From NCBI GenBank assembly GCA_037013495.1, contig CM072812.1, positions 79,998,340 to 80,062,339 on the forward strand: 64,000 nucleotides of DNA. Direction: 5' to 3'. Below, piece after piece: positions 49,564 to 61,155 of the stretch. Positions within the stretch are counted from its first letter, which is position 1. Every line of letters starts with the position of its first letter. The stretch comes from Hippophae tibetana. Lineage: Eukaryota > Streptophyta > Magnoliopsida > Rosales > Elaeagnaceae. Position numbers and translations under genes: made by a program. Below the pieces are notes generated by a model. That model did no database searches and was not told where the DNA came from. It was given only the letters and a program-made list of their open reading frames with translations.

Positions 49564-50160
49564 TTCTAGTAAGGTATCTTGTCTATTATTTAATAATGTT
49601 ATTTTTATTGGTGTATATATTACTCTTCCAAAATGATTTTTTATTAATATTTGAATTCTTCTTAAATAGATGTATCTAATTTTTTCTTTATCTTTATGAG
49701 GAATTTTTGATAACTTATTTAATATAGTTTTTTTATCAATTAATGGTATATTATATATTCTATTTACATCTGTAATCTCAATACTCATCTTTATTACTTA
49801 TGTCATAATAGATTATATTTTTTTCTAAGGAATAATTTTCTTAATAAAAATAATGGGTCTTTAAATCTATCTTTTTCTTTAAGATTTAACTTTTCTTTTG
49901 AATTTTTTGAATTTTTTTTACTTATTACTATTTATTGTGAAAAACATCTTAAGATGTCTTCTGTTTCTATGTCTATTATTTCTTCTTCTATTTTTGGAAT
50001 TTATTTTTTGTGAAACCTTAGGAATATTTTTTATATTAAATGTTAATGTTAGATTTAATCTCCATTATGTTTTCAGACGTATTTATAAATTTTTTGAAAC
50101 CTTAGAGATATTTTTAAAGATTTCTTAAACCTCGGTGATATTTCTAATTTTTTCAGCTAT
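49564..50160 (-). pseudogene. Viral movement protein, upstream part
   Basis: Frame 49516-49788 shows NRIYNIPLIDKKTILNKLSK, YIYLRRIQILIKNHFGRVIY and TPIKITLLNNRQDTLLEM, the conserved core of caulimovirid 30K movement proteins (position of LGAVQILIKATFREGIDTPI in relatives). Its last codons past 49563 come from the solo LTR. An N-terminal KIEEEIIDIETEDILRCFSQ relic lies at about 49933-49995 in another frame. Confidence 0.75.
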
Positions 50161-50750
50161 CACAAGATTTTTCTTTTTCTGCAAAAGAAGTTTACCGTGA
50201 CCCGTGACTTGGAGAGAATCTTGTATGGAAACTTACCTAGCCAATGTCTTTAATAATATCTGCTGTTGTTCTTGTCTCTTAAAAGATAGTTGCTTGTGAA
50301 CTCTTTGCCACACACACACTTCTTTCACGAGTGGTTTTGAGTGGTGTTGTTTAAATTAAAATAATTTAGTTTGGGTACAAAATTGATAAAAGGTGGTTTT
50401 GAGTAGATTTTCTTAAACATTGTCAGACACCACTTTCAAACAAAACGAAGTATTTCCATAACGCATCTTCTAATAATTTAGCCATGTTTGGAGTTGCTTG
50501 AGGACTGAGGTGAGAAATGACAGGTGGGTATGGTTTATTGTTTTAATTTTAAATAACTTTTTAAATCAAAGTGAAAATAAAAAATACAAAATGTATTTAT
50601 TTAAATTTTCTTAAGTTTTATGATCACTTTTAATCTATTTGAATTATAAGTTTATAACACTTTTTTAACCTATAAAATTTAAAATTAATGTAATAATTAA
50701 TTTTATTGAAACATAGAAACACACCACATACTTGATTAAGCAAACAATAT
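50161..50750. other. Right flank of the viral insertion, nothing recognised
   Basis: AT-rich, with no coding or RNA gene seen. The exact virus/host junction cannot be fixed without an empty-site comparison. Confidence 0.4.
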
Positions 50751-51725
50751 TGTTGAGATTCGATACTTTACGAAGAGAGATTAGAGTGTAATTATTATAA
50801 TGGGTTGAATGTGTAGATTCTTATGAGGGGTTTATCTATTTATAGAATATTTATGAACACAGATATAAGTTATACAACATGTACACGTATATACATGTCA
50901 GAGAGACATAATTAGCCTAAAGTACAATATGTTATAAATATAGGTCGAGTTTTACTTGTGTTGTACTAGAGGTCGTGCTGCCACTAGGCTCGATCTATCC
51001 CATGTGTGGTATGTCTAGAGTACTTCATCTTCCATCTTGGACTGATGACTTGGTTTGAGTGGTTTACAAGGGTCGAGCTTTGGGTTGGTCCGGATACTAA
51101 GACCGAGCTTATGGTCGATCCAGATGTCCAAACAACAAATCACCCCCACTTTTTTAACTCGAGCTTCAGTTTGAGGTGGAAGAGTACATATCAGACATAG
51201 AATACGAACCGTTTGACTCTCATGATAAATACGTGTCAATTAATTAGAGCGAGAAATCCAATACTTATATATAAAAAGGTGCTTGGGCTAGAACTTTATC
51301 ATTGTTTACCTACCAAATTGAGAAATAGTGAAGAAAAACGCTCTTTCATTTCACCTCGAGCTTATAAAACATTTTAAGTTCGATGGTAAGAATTCAACTT
51401 ACGCTATAATATTCTCTGTCCGAGTTTTTTAGAATTAAGCGTTGAGAATATAACGATTTTCTACTTTCTTTTCAATTCGATTTTAAAAGAAACATTTACT
51501 TTTATTTTCAACTCGTCTCTATGTAATCTTTTTTCCTCGTGTCTTACCACCTACTATTGTTTTGTCTTTATCCTTTTATAGCTTCTAATAAAATGCAACG
51601 AGAAGAGACATCAACTTCGTGTTCAGGCTCATCGAGTCTCCAATATTCTAGTACCAGTGGAAACTCGAGCTCTTCTAGCTCAAACAAGGGAATCTTTTCA
51701 ATTGTCTTGCAAATGACTTAAAATT
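50751..51725 (+). repeat. Probable LTR-like repeat fragment
   Basis: It starts TGTTGAGATTCGATAC and includes GTCGAGC/CTCGAGC-rich sequence, a TATATATAAAAAGG TATA-like box at about 51267-51280 and a leader-like tract (CTTTATCATTGTTTACC). A short serine-rich frame follows (51597-51721). The layout resembles an LTR promoter and leader, but no partner copy or target duplication was found. Confidence 0.3.
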
Positions 51726-52098
51726 TTCCGTATAATATTTTGAAAGGTTGAAATGGTCAAATATTAAAACTCAAAAGTATAATTGCATTTTCATTTTCTA
51801 AAGGCAAAGAATGGTGGTAATAAAAGATTAAAAGAAGAAACTTGATGGAAATGGATGAAGAAAAAAAAGTAACAAAATTTGAGAAGAGCATTATAGCCGC
51901 CCTTTGATTGTAGTTTAAAAAAATATATAAATAAAAATAAAAAATAGAAAAGAATAACCCTGTTTTTTGCTTTGTTTTCTTATTTTTGAAGAACCTTTTG
52001 AATCATATTTGATCTCCATTGAGCTACAATAAGGTATGGAGAAGATTATTCATGAAATTCAAATATTACTAAACTGAGCTTGCACGAAATTCTTCTCT

Positions 52099-53612
52099 TC
52101 ACTCCATCCTAAATGCTTGCAGCCTTTCCTTAAGTTTCTTACTTTGTTCAAAATTCACCTTCCTCTTCAAAGCTTTCTGATAAAAAGTACCAAGATATCA
52201 AGTTGAAAGGATAAAGACCTCTATCACCACAAATAATAATAAATAATAATAATAATAATCCATACAATACAATTAAGACTCACTTCTTGCCGAAAGCAAC
52301 GATCAAGCTTTATTTTTAGATTTGTACATTTGCCCAAAAATTTTCCTAGAGGGTGGTCCGAATGACACCTTTGAAACTCCTCAATTATCTGTACAGGCAG
52401 AAAGTTATGTATTAATTGAAGATCTAACAAACTGCGGCAATGACCATTCACCTGTTCAGCACCACAGAAAATTATATGAAAATTGCAAAATTAATACATG
52501 AAGCAGATATAAGACAATGTTCAAAACTCTGAGCTTCGGAATGGATATATAGATGAAAGTGGAAAGTGGAAACATATCCATAAGGTTATTGTGAATCTCT
52601 GTATCCACCAGATGCATATGTTTGCTATATACCAAATAAACTCAAAAGTAAAAAGTATTTAGAAAAATGACCTCAAAAACAACACACAGTAATATTGAAT
52701 GAAGTCCAATTAGTCAAAATTCATTGAATAGGATTTAATGGATGAAGATCAACTTGAATGGTATCCAACTAGTTGACATTTAATGTAGAATGTTTGAATT
52801 GTGTTTTTTTTTTTTTATCGTAACAATATATGAACTGAACATAAGAGTTATTTTTATAGCTAAAAGTTTTACGGGGTTGTTATATATGTTTTCCCATTTA
52901 AGTGCCCCAACATGCCCATATACAAGATTACTTATGACTGCGTATCAGTTAGAAGTTCACAATAGCTTTAAGTCCAAGGTCCTCTACCTTTTCCCTAATG
53001 TTCATTCTGCATGTGAGAAGTGATGGGAGTTGAGGATTTAGGACATACAATAATACGGCTCTAGAAAAAAATTCTGTCCGTTTTCTAAGAAAAGACAACC
53101 ATTCATTCTTCATTGTAAGAAAACATGCTCGTTGTCATTGTATATTTTGCCTTTTTATTCTAACTTTGATAAGTTCTCCTAATTAGCTAAAACTATCCCA
53201 ATAGAAAAGTTAGAGATGATCCAACTCCTGTCTCCTACTATTGATTAAAGAAGTATAAATACATATAATGAGGTCACGATTAAATGAACAATTTTTCAGA
53301 GGGATGCAAACCAATAAAAGGAAAAGGTTAATTCCAATTTCAAGATCATTAATAGAAATATAGCAGGAAACACTAAAATAAGACAAAATAAAAGACTGAA
53401 GAGATCAATAAAAGGAAGTAACAACATTATTATTGAAAAGAAATAGGTACAAGTTCTGAATTTAATGTCAACAACACACCTTGCTCTTTCCCTGCTTGAT
53501 GTGTGGAGTGAAATACTTGAAAACTAACTTGTATAAGATATAAAAAGGATAGGTTAGATGAACTCACTTCAGCACACATGGGGTGCTTGTGAAGTGTTAA
53601 TGGAGGATGCAT
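52099..53612 (-). CDS. CMC2: Twin-CX9C mitochondrial protein, CMC2-like (three coding exons)
   Basis: Exons on the minus strand: 53568-53612 (ATG at 53612), 52284-52388 and 52099-52176 (TGA), all phase 0 with GT..AG introns, giving 75 aa. The first exon reads MHPPLTLHKHPMCAE. The two pairs CAEIIEEFQRC (C13, C23) and CTNLKIKLDRC (C36, C46) form the twin CX9C motif that is disulphide-bonded in the mitochondrial intermembrane space after Mia40-dependent import. CMC2 relatives act in cytochrome c oxidase assembly. The basic tail KRKVNFEQSKKLKERL is typical. Length and structure match the plant family, so the gene looks intact. A 5' UTR acceptor (TTGCAG before about 53660) implies an upstream non-coding exon. 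Confidence 0.93.
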
Positions 53613-53660
53613 TTGTTTTTAAAGCCAGCCAACTGAATCAGAAAGCAAGCTATAGAAACC
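53613..53660 (-). other. 5' UTR part of the CMC2-like gene
   Basis: The minus strand reads ...GGTTATTGTTGCAG followed by GTTTCTATAGCTTGC up to the ATG. The branch of AG-type splicing is well formed, so this is probably the second leader exon, with the first further upstream, possibly in the GC-rich block near 56200-56500. Confidence 0.45.
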
Positions 53661-54298
53661 TGCAACAATAACCAAATAGCCATTTAGTTCAATAAAATAG
53701 CAAAATCCCATTTCTTACTTTCATTAAGCTAAGAATTACTAGAATATGCAGCACCCTCACTAACAATTTCGTCCTTTTTTAATAAATGAGCACTTCAAAC
53801 TATGCTTTAACCTTTATATGTGTTTAAAATTAATCTCATTCATTGAATTTTATTGGAAAAGGAAATATCAATTTTAATAACTACCCAAGATACATACACG
53901 GGTAGGAGTGGTATGTAAGTCAAACTTTTCCTTAATAAACTTATAAACCCAAAAACTAAATCAAACTTCAACAATTATATCCAAATAAAAGAGGGAAGAG
54001 AATTAAAAATCGTAACCAAGCAATATAGTAATGATTTTTTTTCAATAAACAAATAAATTCTTAGATTAAAATCAACTCATATCACCACCAAAACAAAACT
54101 TAAGCACTTTCATCCAAAAAGAAAAGAGCAAAAATTGTCATCCAAATATAAAAGGCATCAGACGTATCAATTGGGTAGCATTAAATTCTTAACTAAAAAC
54201 CATACACAAAGCAGAGGAAAAAAAAATTAAAAACCATATAATCGAATGAGCAAAGCATTTAATAGGAGGAAATTGGAGTAGGACGACAAAAATAACAC

Positions 54299-54697
54299 AC
54301 CTTGATCTATGGATAATGTCGATGGCCAAAAGGCAAATGCACAAGTAACAACTACCGGCTCAACTTTGAATGAACATCTAAGGTTGGGTTGTTCGAGCAT
54401 AAGTGAGCTAAAAAATGAGGGTAATGCTTCTGAGTTTTTTGGTCAGGAAAAAGATAAATGGTCAGAGTTCTAAATTGAAATGTTATTTCTTCAACGTTTG
54501 CCAGAACTTTGACCTGACCCTTTATTTCTTCATATACCACGACTTAAGAAATAACATTTCAACTCAGAACTCTTACCCGCATCTCTTAGCTCTCTTATAC
54601 TCGAACAACCCAAACCTTAGATGTTCATTCAAAGTCGAGCCAGTAATTGTTACTCATGCATCCTCCCTAGCTATTAATGTTATCTATAGATCAAGGT
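54299..54697. repeat. Foldback element, arms of about 160-190 bp
   Basis: The left end ACCTTGATCTAT (54299-54310) and the right end ATAGATCAAGGT (54686-54697) are exact reverse complements. The complementarity continues inward through CTTTGAATGAACATCTAAGG, GGTTGTTCGAG, GAGCTAA and GAAATGTTATTTCTT. About 400 bp can fold into a long imperfect hairpin. It lies upstream of the CMC2-like coding exons, probably in a leader intron. Confidence 0.8.
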
Positions 54698-56180
54698 ATC
54701 TTATTTTGGACCGCCTTACCACATCAGTGGTACTTTTACTTCAGCAATTTTGATAAAAAATAAAATCTAACCCAAATGTCCTACTACTAACTCATATAAA
54801 ATATTCCAAATTTACTACAAATATTGCAAACTTACTCATTCTTGATTTTCTATTTCATAAATCCGTAAAATACAATCAAACCAAATAAAACAGACATGCA
54901 AATAGTTGCGAGCAAAGCTATATTTTGCTGAAAAACTTGTTGAACTGAAATGATTATACTACAAAACCTTCATGTCTGTAAGGTTTATCCTTCATTATCA
55001 AGGACTTAGGCACCACAAAGCTAATAAACTACTTAATTGAATTACAAATCGAGCGGAATCGTTTTTATGTGCTTTACCTTTTACAAGAAAAAACTCAGCT
55101 TGAACTCCTCCTATAATGGATGAAAGTTTCTCAACAAAGATTTATACCAGTTATCTTTATGACTTTCATGTCATGTATGTCTTAAAGAAGTTCAGAAGAG
55201 ACAATCTAAAAAGGAAGAATCTATTGTACAAATGCCTTATTTCATGCACCTCCAAAGTCATTGCACTTTTTATAAAATTATAAGATTAATAAAGTGCACC
55301 ATGTAAAACTATATAACTTAAGTGTTTCTTTAATTTTTTTTATTTAGATTTTATGACACAGGTGGATTTGTGGAACGTTGCACAAGAATTATATAATATT
55401 AGAATCAAACAATGCTTGCAGAAATGGTTTTTGCTTGAAGAATAAACAAAGTAGTCCTGTCCTGGTAGGTGTAAACCAATACAAGTTAAAATAAGATATA
55501 ATTAATTGCTGAAAACAAAAGGGGTTGTTCAATTGTATTAATATATACAGCTAAGAGTACTTTGAAGAGCGGAAAAATTGATGAAACAAGACAAATTAAA
55601 AAAAGAATGATTATAGGGAGGGCTTCATTCAATGAAAGAGTCAGAAATATTGTCCTCCACTGTCCATATTATAAAGTAAAGCACAAACAAACCTTTTACA
55701 AATACTTCTAGCCATGTAGAACAAGAAGGGTACAGACAATAATATACTTTAGGTTTGACTCGTTTTACTTTAACAAGGTAGATAGGACGTGATATTATCT
55801 GAGACTCCAGTTATCCTCTCAAAGGGGTTAGTGTAAACAAAACTAAATTTCTCTATATGATCTTTAGGCATACTAGGTTGTTCAAATTAAAAGTTCCCAA
55901 TGAAACCAAATAAAAGAAAGAAGCAAACTTTATGTGTTTGAGCTATTAGGGCTGAAAAACCGAATTATCTTCCCGTCTAACGGCATAGCCCGAAAACCAT
56001 TAGGATCCATATGTTGAACTACAAATTATAGAAGATTTAAACTGCTCAAATACCAAGTAACTCAATTTAAGCAAAGTACCAAAAACTATTTCAAGAATAA
56101 TTAGGTAAAGCTTGAACACAAATTCCAGGCAGAAAAAAATTTGAAGAACCTATTCAACTCAGCCACGACTTTTAACATGA
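54698..56180. other. No gene recognised
   Basis: AT-rich sequence without recognisable exons or repeat domains; probably a leader intron of the CMC2-like gene. Confidence 0.4.
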
Positions 56181-56189
56181 ATTGAAAAC

Positions 56190-56426
56190 TCAAAGGTAGA
56201 AGTGAACGAGAACTAACCAAGTAAAGCAGAGAGAAGTAGTGGAATTAGTGAGCAGTTTTGCAGGTGCCAATTGAGAATTAAACAGTCTTTTGATACAGAA
56301 AATTTCAAGGCCACGGCAAGACCAGGGGGAGAGAGCAAGAGACGCAGACGGCAGACGCGGAGACGGGGAGACGGGGACGGCGACACACGCAGATAGGGTA
56401 AATTCTGATCTGAATCCAATATCGAA

Positions 56427-56457
<31 letters not shown>

Positions 56458-56500
56458 CAGAAATGAGACCTTCTTCGATATTGCATATGAGATTCTCATA
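56190..56500 (-). promoter_or_regulatory. GC-rich block, probable first exon/leader and promoter of the CMC2-like gene
   Basis: A GC-rich island in AT-rich DNA. It contains five perfect GACGAG hexamers (56427-56456). The minus-strand frame that becomes poly-serine is explained by the hexamer run and is not taken as coding. Position, composition and strand fit a transcription start for the gene at 52099-53612, but no TATA box or donor site is decisive. Confidence 0.35.
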
Positions 56501-56509
56501 AATGTTCAT

Positions 56510-58490
56510 TCATATATTCAAAATACTAATTATTATTAATTAAATAAATATAATTAATCATTATTATTTAACAATCAATCAGCAATTTATAATGTTAAAT
56601 AAAGAAATGAGTTTTTAATAAATAATTATTCATTCAATCAAAAAAGATAATATTTTCTAATTTATCCTCGAGACAAACTTGATACATTACAGTATCATCT
56701 GTTTTGCACACAAAGTAAATCCCCAAATTTCCATAAAGTGAGCTAAATGTGATCCTATTTTTTATGCTAATTTTTATCCTTTTTTATTATGTATTAATTT
56801 AATTATATTTAAATTTTAAATAATAATTTATTTAAAATTATTAATCCACACTATCCCAATTAATTAATACATACATGCCACAAATATTCTAGGAAAGTCT
56901 ATGGTTGGAAAATGATCTATTTGCCTCTAGTTGACTTTTTGTTCTCAGGTATTTAATATTTGCTAAAGCCTTATTTACTGCTCTAGTTGTCAACAAGTTC
57001 GAATGATGATTTTTAGAAATGGGTAAAATAATTGTAATTTTGGGTATTCGTGGTTATCCGTATTGTTGATTTAATTTTTATCATAATCATGCATTGTTTA
57101 TCTTTTATTATAATACAAATAAGATCTTTTAGTATGTTGTTTATTTATTTTGATATATGGACCATAAATATTAAATAAATGATTAATTGTATGTATAGAG
57201 GTTTTTTATGTGATCACATAAGAACATAGACACTTTTAGGATTATCAATACATTTAGGATGACTTGCTCTTGTTCACTTATTCTTTATATAAGCACCCAC
57301 AAACTTTAAAACCTTTTATTTTATACATTCATGGTAACTCTTTATTATAATATATGTCTCATATATATTTTGTATTTTTAATATGTGTTTAACGTTTTAA
57401 TGCTCGTGCATGACATGTATATTTATATATGCAAGATAATATCACAAAATAATTTCATAAATTCATATAATGATATAGTATATTCATAACCTACATTTAA
57501 TGCACGTAGGATTAGGAATTGCTTATTAGGATATAGTGGAAAAGAAGAAAGCAAATAAAGTACTCAATTTTAAGGCTTTCTAGAACTTCTTAAGATTTTA
57601 TAGGCCACTTAAAGAAATAATATTTTGAAAAGAAAAAGGAAAAACCTTTGGAATTAAGTGAAAAAAAATTGTTCTACCACTCTCTTTATAAGAAATTTAT
57701 GCTTATATTTGCCTCTTACTAGTAAAGGTGGGTGACGAGCCTCAAGAGACTTCACTAGGGGTAAGTGGTGAGTCCTTTCTAAAAGAATACACATTTCATT
57801 TTAAAAACTAGTATAATATCATATCAAATACCTCCTAGTTTGAATAGAATTATGTTTTGTTAAATATATGATAAGATATTAACGAGAGGTATATTTTATA
57901 TACCAAATTATATTAGAAAGGAAACTAGAATAACAAGTAATTTTGTTCCCACTAAAATTATAGGTGGCACCGACAATAGTGGGACTGCTAGGTCTGTGTC
58001 ACATACTCTCTATATAAAGAGAGTTGGTGTTTCATAATTCTTTAGCCTCCAATTTAAGAAGTTATTGCTTTCTAGAATTGCGTAGTTTTGTCTAACCTAT
58101 TCTTTACTATAGTTATTTGGGAAATTGTACCTAACGTAGTGAGTTCAAGAAGAAGGTTCATTAGCATGTTCTGTACCACTTTCATGTATAGGTATCATGT
58201 ATACGTATTTATACTGTGTAATCTTGATATGAATTTACTTGGTAACAACTAAAGGAACCAATATATGATTTATTAAATAAAATCTTTGTATTTAATTTTT
58301 TCAAATAAAAGTTTTGTATGTTGGAAATTTTTTGAAAGCCTATTATACTTTTATTGCTTTAAAAATTCAACATACAAACATTTTTTTCCAACACTTTTAC
58401 TCTTATCGGCTTCCACCTCAATCCTCATAACTATATGCAGTCCCTAATCCATATTAGTGACCTTCTTTTGTCTCAACTCTTTCCTACCCC
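56510..58490. other. AT-rich intergenic DNA, nothing recognised
   Basis: No exon, RNA gene or transposon domain could be read on either strand. Confidence 0.45.
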
Positions 58491-58499
58491 TATATCTTC

Positions 58500-58968
58500 T
58501 TCATGACTCGATAGAACTCATTTGCGAGTTCCAGCTATCTTGAGGGAAACTTCGGAGGGAACCAACTACTAAACGATTCGATTAGTCTTTCACCTCTATA
58601 CCCAAGTTAGACGAACGATTTGCACGTCAGTATCGCTATGGGCCTCCACCAGAGTTTCCTCTGGCTTCGCCCCGCTCAAGCATAGTTCACCATCTTCCGG
58701 GTCTCGACATACATGCTCTCACTCGAACCCTTCTCAAAAGATCAAGGTCGATGCCTGGAGCACGTAGTTGCTGAAGCACGCTAGGTTGGCGCGTGCTGCC
58801 TACCACAATCGTGATGACTACATCTCCACGAGCTTATCAACAACTCGGGCTTGGGCCGCCGTCACAATCTACATCGGTCCATGCCTCGAGTCGATCGACG
58901 GACCGGCTCATCACCGTTCCACATCCGACCGAGGCACATTGTCGGCCCTTATCTGCTTCCCTCCCGAA

Positions 58969-59019
<51 letters not shown>

Positions 59020-59297
59020 TGCTGTACTTGTTTGTTATCGGTCTCTCGCCTGTATTTTGCCTTGGATAGAATTTACCGCTCAATTTGGGCTGCATTCGCA
59101 AACAACCCGGCTCACCAACAGTGCCTCATGGTGCGACAAGGTCCGGGCACGACGAGGTTCTCACCCTCTATGACGCCCCCTTCCAAGGGACTTGAGCCCG
59201 ATCTGTCGCTGATGACGCTTCTTCATACTACAATTCGAACAACGAAGGCATTCGACTCTCAACCTGGGTTGTTCTCGGTTTGCTCACCGTTACTACA

Positions 59298-59345
<48 letters not shown>

Positions 59346-59376
59346 TAACAGGTAGTCTCCCCTAACCTGGGGTCGC
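58500..59376 (-). rRNA. 25S rRNA 5' part, pseudogene
   Basis: The plus strand is the complement of the 25S 5' region. It starts (reading leftward) at GCGACCCCAGGTTAGGGGAG (59357-59376) with AAGTTTAAGCATATCAATAA just inside. Matches continue through TCTTTTCAAAGTCCTTTTCA and CACCAGAGTTTCCTCTGGCT to about 58500. Many C/T and G/A differences from the conserved rRNA are seen, as expected for a methylated, unselected copy. The rest of 25S is missing. Confidence 0.88.
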
Positions 59377-59597
59377 ATCGAGAGGCATCATATTTGAATG
59401 CGTTGGGTCCTTGCATCACGAACAACCCGTACATATGACAGGGCACTGAAGTTTTGACAACCACCATTGTCACAACACATGTCACCAATGACTAAAAATT
59501 TGGGCCAACCACGAGGAAAAGCTCACGGGAAGCCAATATGCACCTTCAAAACCAACGTAGCCTTGAAGGAACGTGATGTTGGGAGGGCAATGGTGTG
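59377..59597 (-). other. ITS2 relic
   Basis: The segment lies between the 25S start and the 5.8S end and has the length expected for a plant ITS2. It is assigned by position. Confidence 0.7.
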
Positions 59598-59758
59598 GGA
59601 CACCCAGGCAAACGTGCCCTGGGCCTGATGGCTTCGGGCGTAACTTGCGTTCAAAGACTCGATGGTTCACGAGATTCTACAATTCACACAAAGTATCACA
59701 TTTTGCTACTTTCTTCATTGATGTGAGAGCCAAGATATCCGTTGCCAAGAGTCTTTTT
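59598..59758 (-). rRNA. 5.8S rRNA pseudogene
   Basis: Complement of CGTGAACCATCGAGTCTTTG (here 59650-59669) and the neighbouring CAACGGATATC and ATTGCAGAAT-like motifs, in full-length order. Several positions that are invariant in plants are changed (for example ATTGTAGAATCTCGTGAACC), so this copy is not under selection. Confidence 0.9.
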
Positions 59759-60028
59759 TTTACATATCGAAGACAAGGTAACCCTCACGAGGACACCGTA
59801 TCCAGGCCAAGGAAAGCACGCTCATTCATTCAAGTTCTTTGGCGCAATCTACGCCGGAGTTAGTTTTTTTTCTTCAGGGAAACATCATCATGCTTACCAC
59901 TTTCGTACTGAAAAGGTGCAAGTGCAAACAACATTCCAACTAGCAATGGGTAATAATCGTGGCCAAGAGGCCAGATCATCCCTTATTTTTAAACTAGTTT
60001 GTGGGTCGTTCTACATGGCAGGTTTCGA
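59759..60028 (-). other. ITS1 relic
   Basis: The segment lies between the 5.8S and 18S blocks and has plausible plant ITS1 length. It is assigned by position. Confidence 0.7.
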
Positions 60029-61155
60029 CAATGATCCTTCCGCAGGTTCAACTACGGGCAACAAACCACCCACATCACCACGATCTGAACACTTCACCGG
60101 ACTATTCAATCGGTAGGAGCGATGGGTGGTGTACAAAGGGCTAGGACGTAGTCAACACGAGCTGATAACTCGCGCTTACTAGGAATTCCTCATTGAAGAC
60201 CAATAATTGCAATGATCTATCCCCATTGCGATGAAATATCAAAGATTACACGGGCTTGTCGGCCAAGGCTATAAACTTGTTGAATACATCAGTGTAAAAC
60301 GCGTGCGGCCCAAAACATCTAAGGGCATCACATACCTGTTATTGCCTCAAACTTCCTTGGCCTAAAAGGCCATAGTGCCTCTAAGAAGCTGACCACAAAT
60401 GGATCCTTTGCATAGCTATTTAGTAGGCTGAGGTCTCGTTCGTTAACAGAATTAACCAGACAAATCGCTTTACCAACTAAGAATGACCATGCACCACCAC
60501 CCATAGAATCAAGAAAGAGTTATTAGTCTGTCAATCCTTACTATGTCTGGCCCTAGTAAGTTTCCCCGTGTTGAGTCAAATTAAGCCGCATGTTCCACTC
60601 CTGTTGGTACCCTTCTGCCAATTCCTTTAAGTTATACTCATTCCAATTACCAAACTCTATGAGCCCAGTATTGTTATTTATTGTCACTACCTCCCCGTGT
60701 TAGGATTGGGTTATTTATGCGCCTGCTGCCTTCCTTGGATGTGGTAGCTATTTCTCAGGCTCCCTCCCTAGAATCGAACCCTAATTCTCCGTCACCCGTC
60801 ACCACCATAGGAGGCCTCTATCCTAACATCGAAAGTTGATAGGGCAGAAATTTGAATGATGCGTCACCGACTCAATAGCCGTGCGATCTGTCAAGTTATC
60901 ATGAATCATCAGAGCAACAAGCAGAGCCCGCGTCGACCTTTTATCCAATAAATTCATCCCTTCTAGAAGTTGGGGTTTGTTGCACGTATTAGCTCTAGAA
61001 TTACTACGGTTATTCGAGTAATAAATACCATCAAACAAACTATAACTGATTTAATGAGCCATTCGTAGTTTCACAATCTGAATTAGTTCATACTTACACA
61101 TGCATGCCTTAATCTTTGAGACAAGCATATGACTATTGGCAGGATCAACCAGGTA
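60029..61155 (-). rRNA. 18S rRNA pseudogene with internal deletion
   Basis: The 5' end TACCTGGTTGATCCTGCCAA is at 61136-61155 and the 3' end CTGCGGAAGGATCATTG at 60029-60045. The total is 1,127 bp against about 1.8 kb for a plant 18S. The matching sequence jumps near 60635-60642, from the region complementary to CTTAAAGGAATTGGCAG directly to that complementary to GTAATTGGAA, so about 0.65-0.7 kb of the middle is gone. Scattered transitions occur throughout. Confidence 0.92.

Larger units (their letters stand above)
40446..50160 (-). mobile_element. Endogenous pararetrovirus (Caulimoviridae), near genome length, decayed
   Basis: On the minus strand the order is movement-protein-like region (about 50120 to 47275, split by a solo LTR), coat/zinc-knuckle region, aspartic protease, reverse transcriptase, RNase H, then a transactivator-like second region. 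There is no integrase and no LTR of its own. Without the 2,007-bp solo LTR the length is about 7.7 kb, which fits one caulimovirid genome. A sequence resembling the initiator tRNA-Met primer site (complement of 40446-40458, TGGTATCATAACC) lies at the far end, where a linearised genome would finish. Stops and frameshifts occur in every region, so it is not expressible as virus. The genus cannot be fixed by eye; florendovirus-, petuvirus- or solendovirus-like are all possible. Confidence 0.85.

Noticed and set aside
56213-56509. Minus-strand frame with a poly-serine run
   Set aside because: The run is the translation of a GACGAG microsatellite; no domain, and the other two frames are equally open because the block is GC-rich.
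58768-60116. Several open frames of 60-180 codons
   Set aside because: They lie in 25S, 5.8S, ITS and 18S rDNA relics and are not coding.
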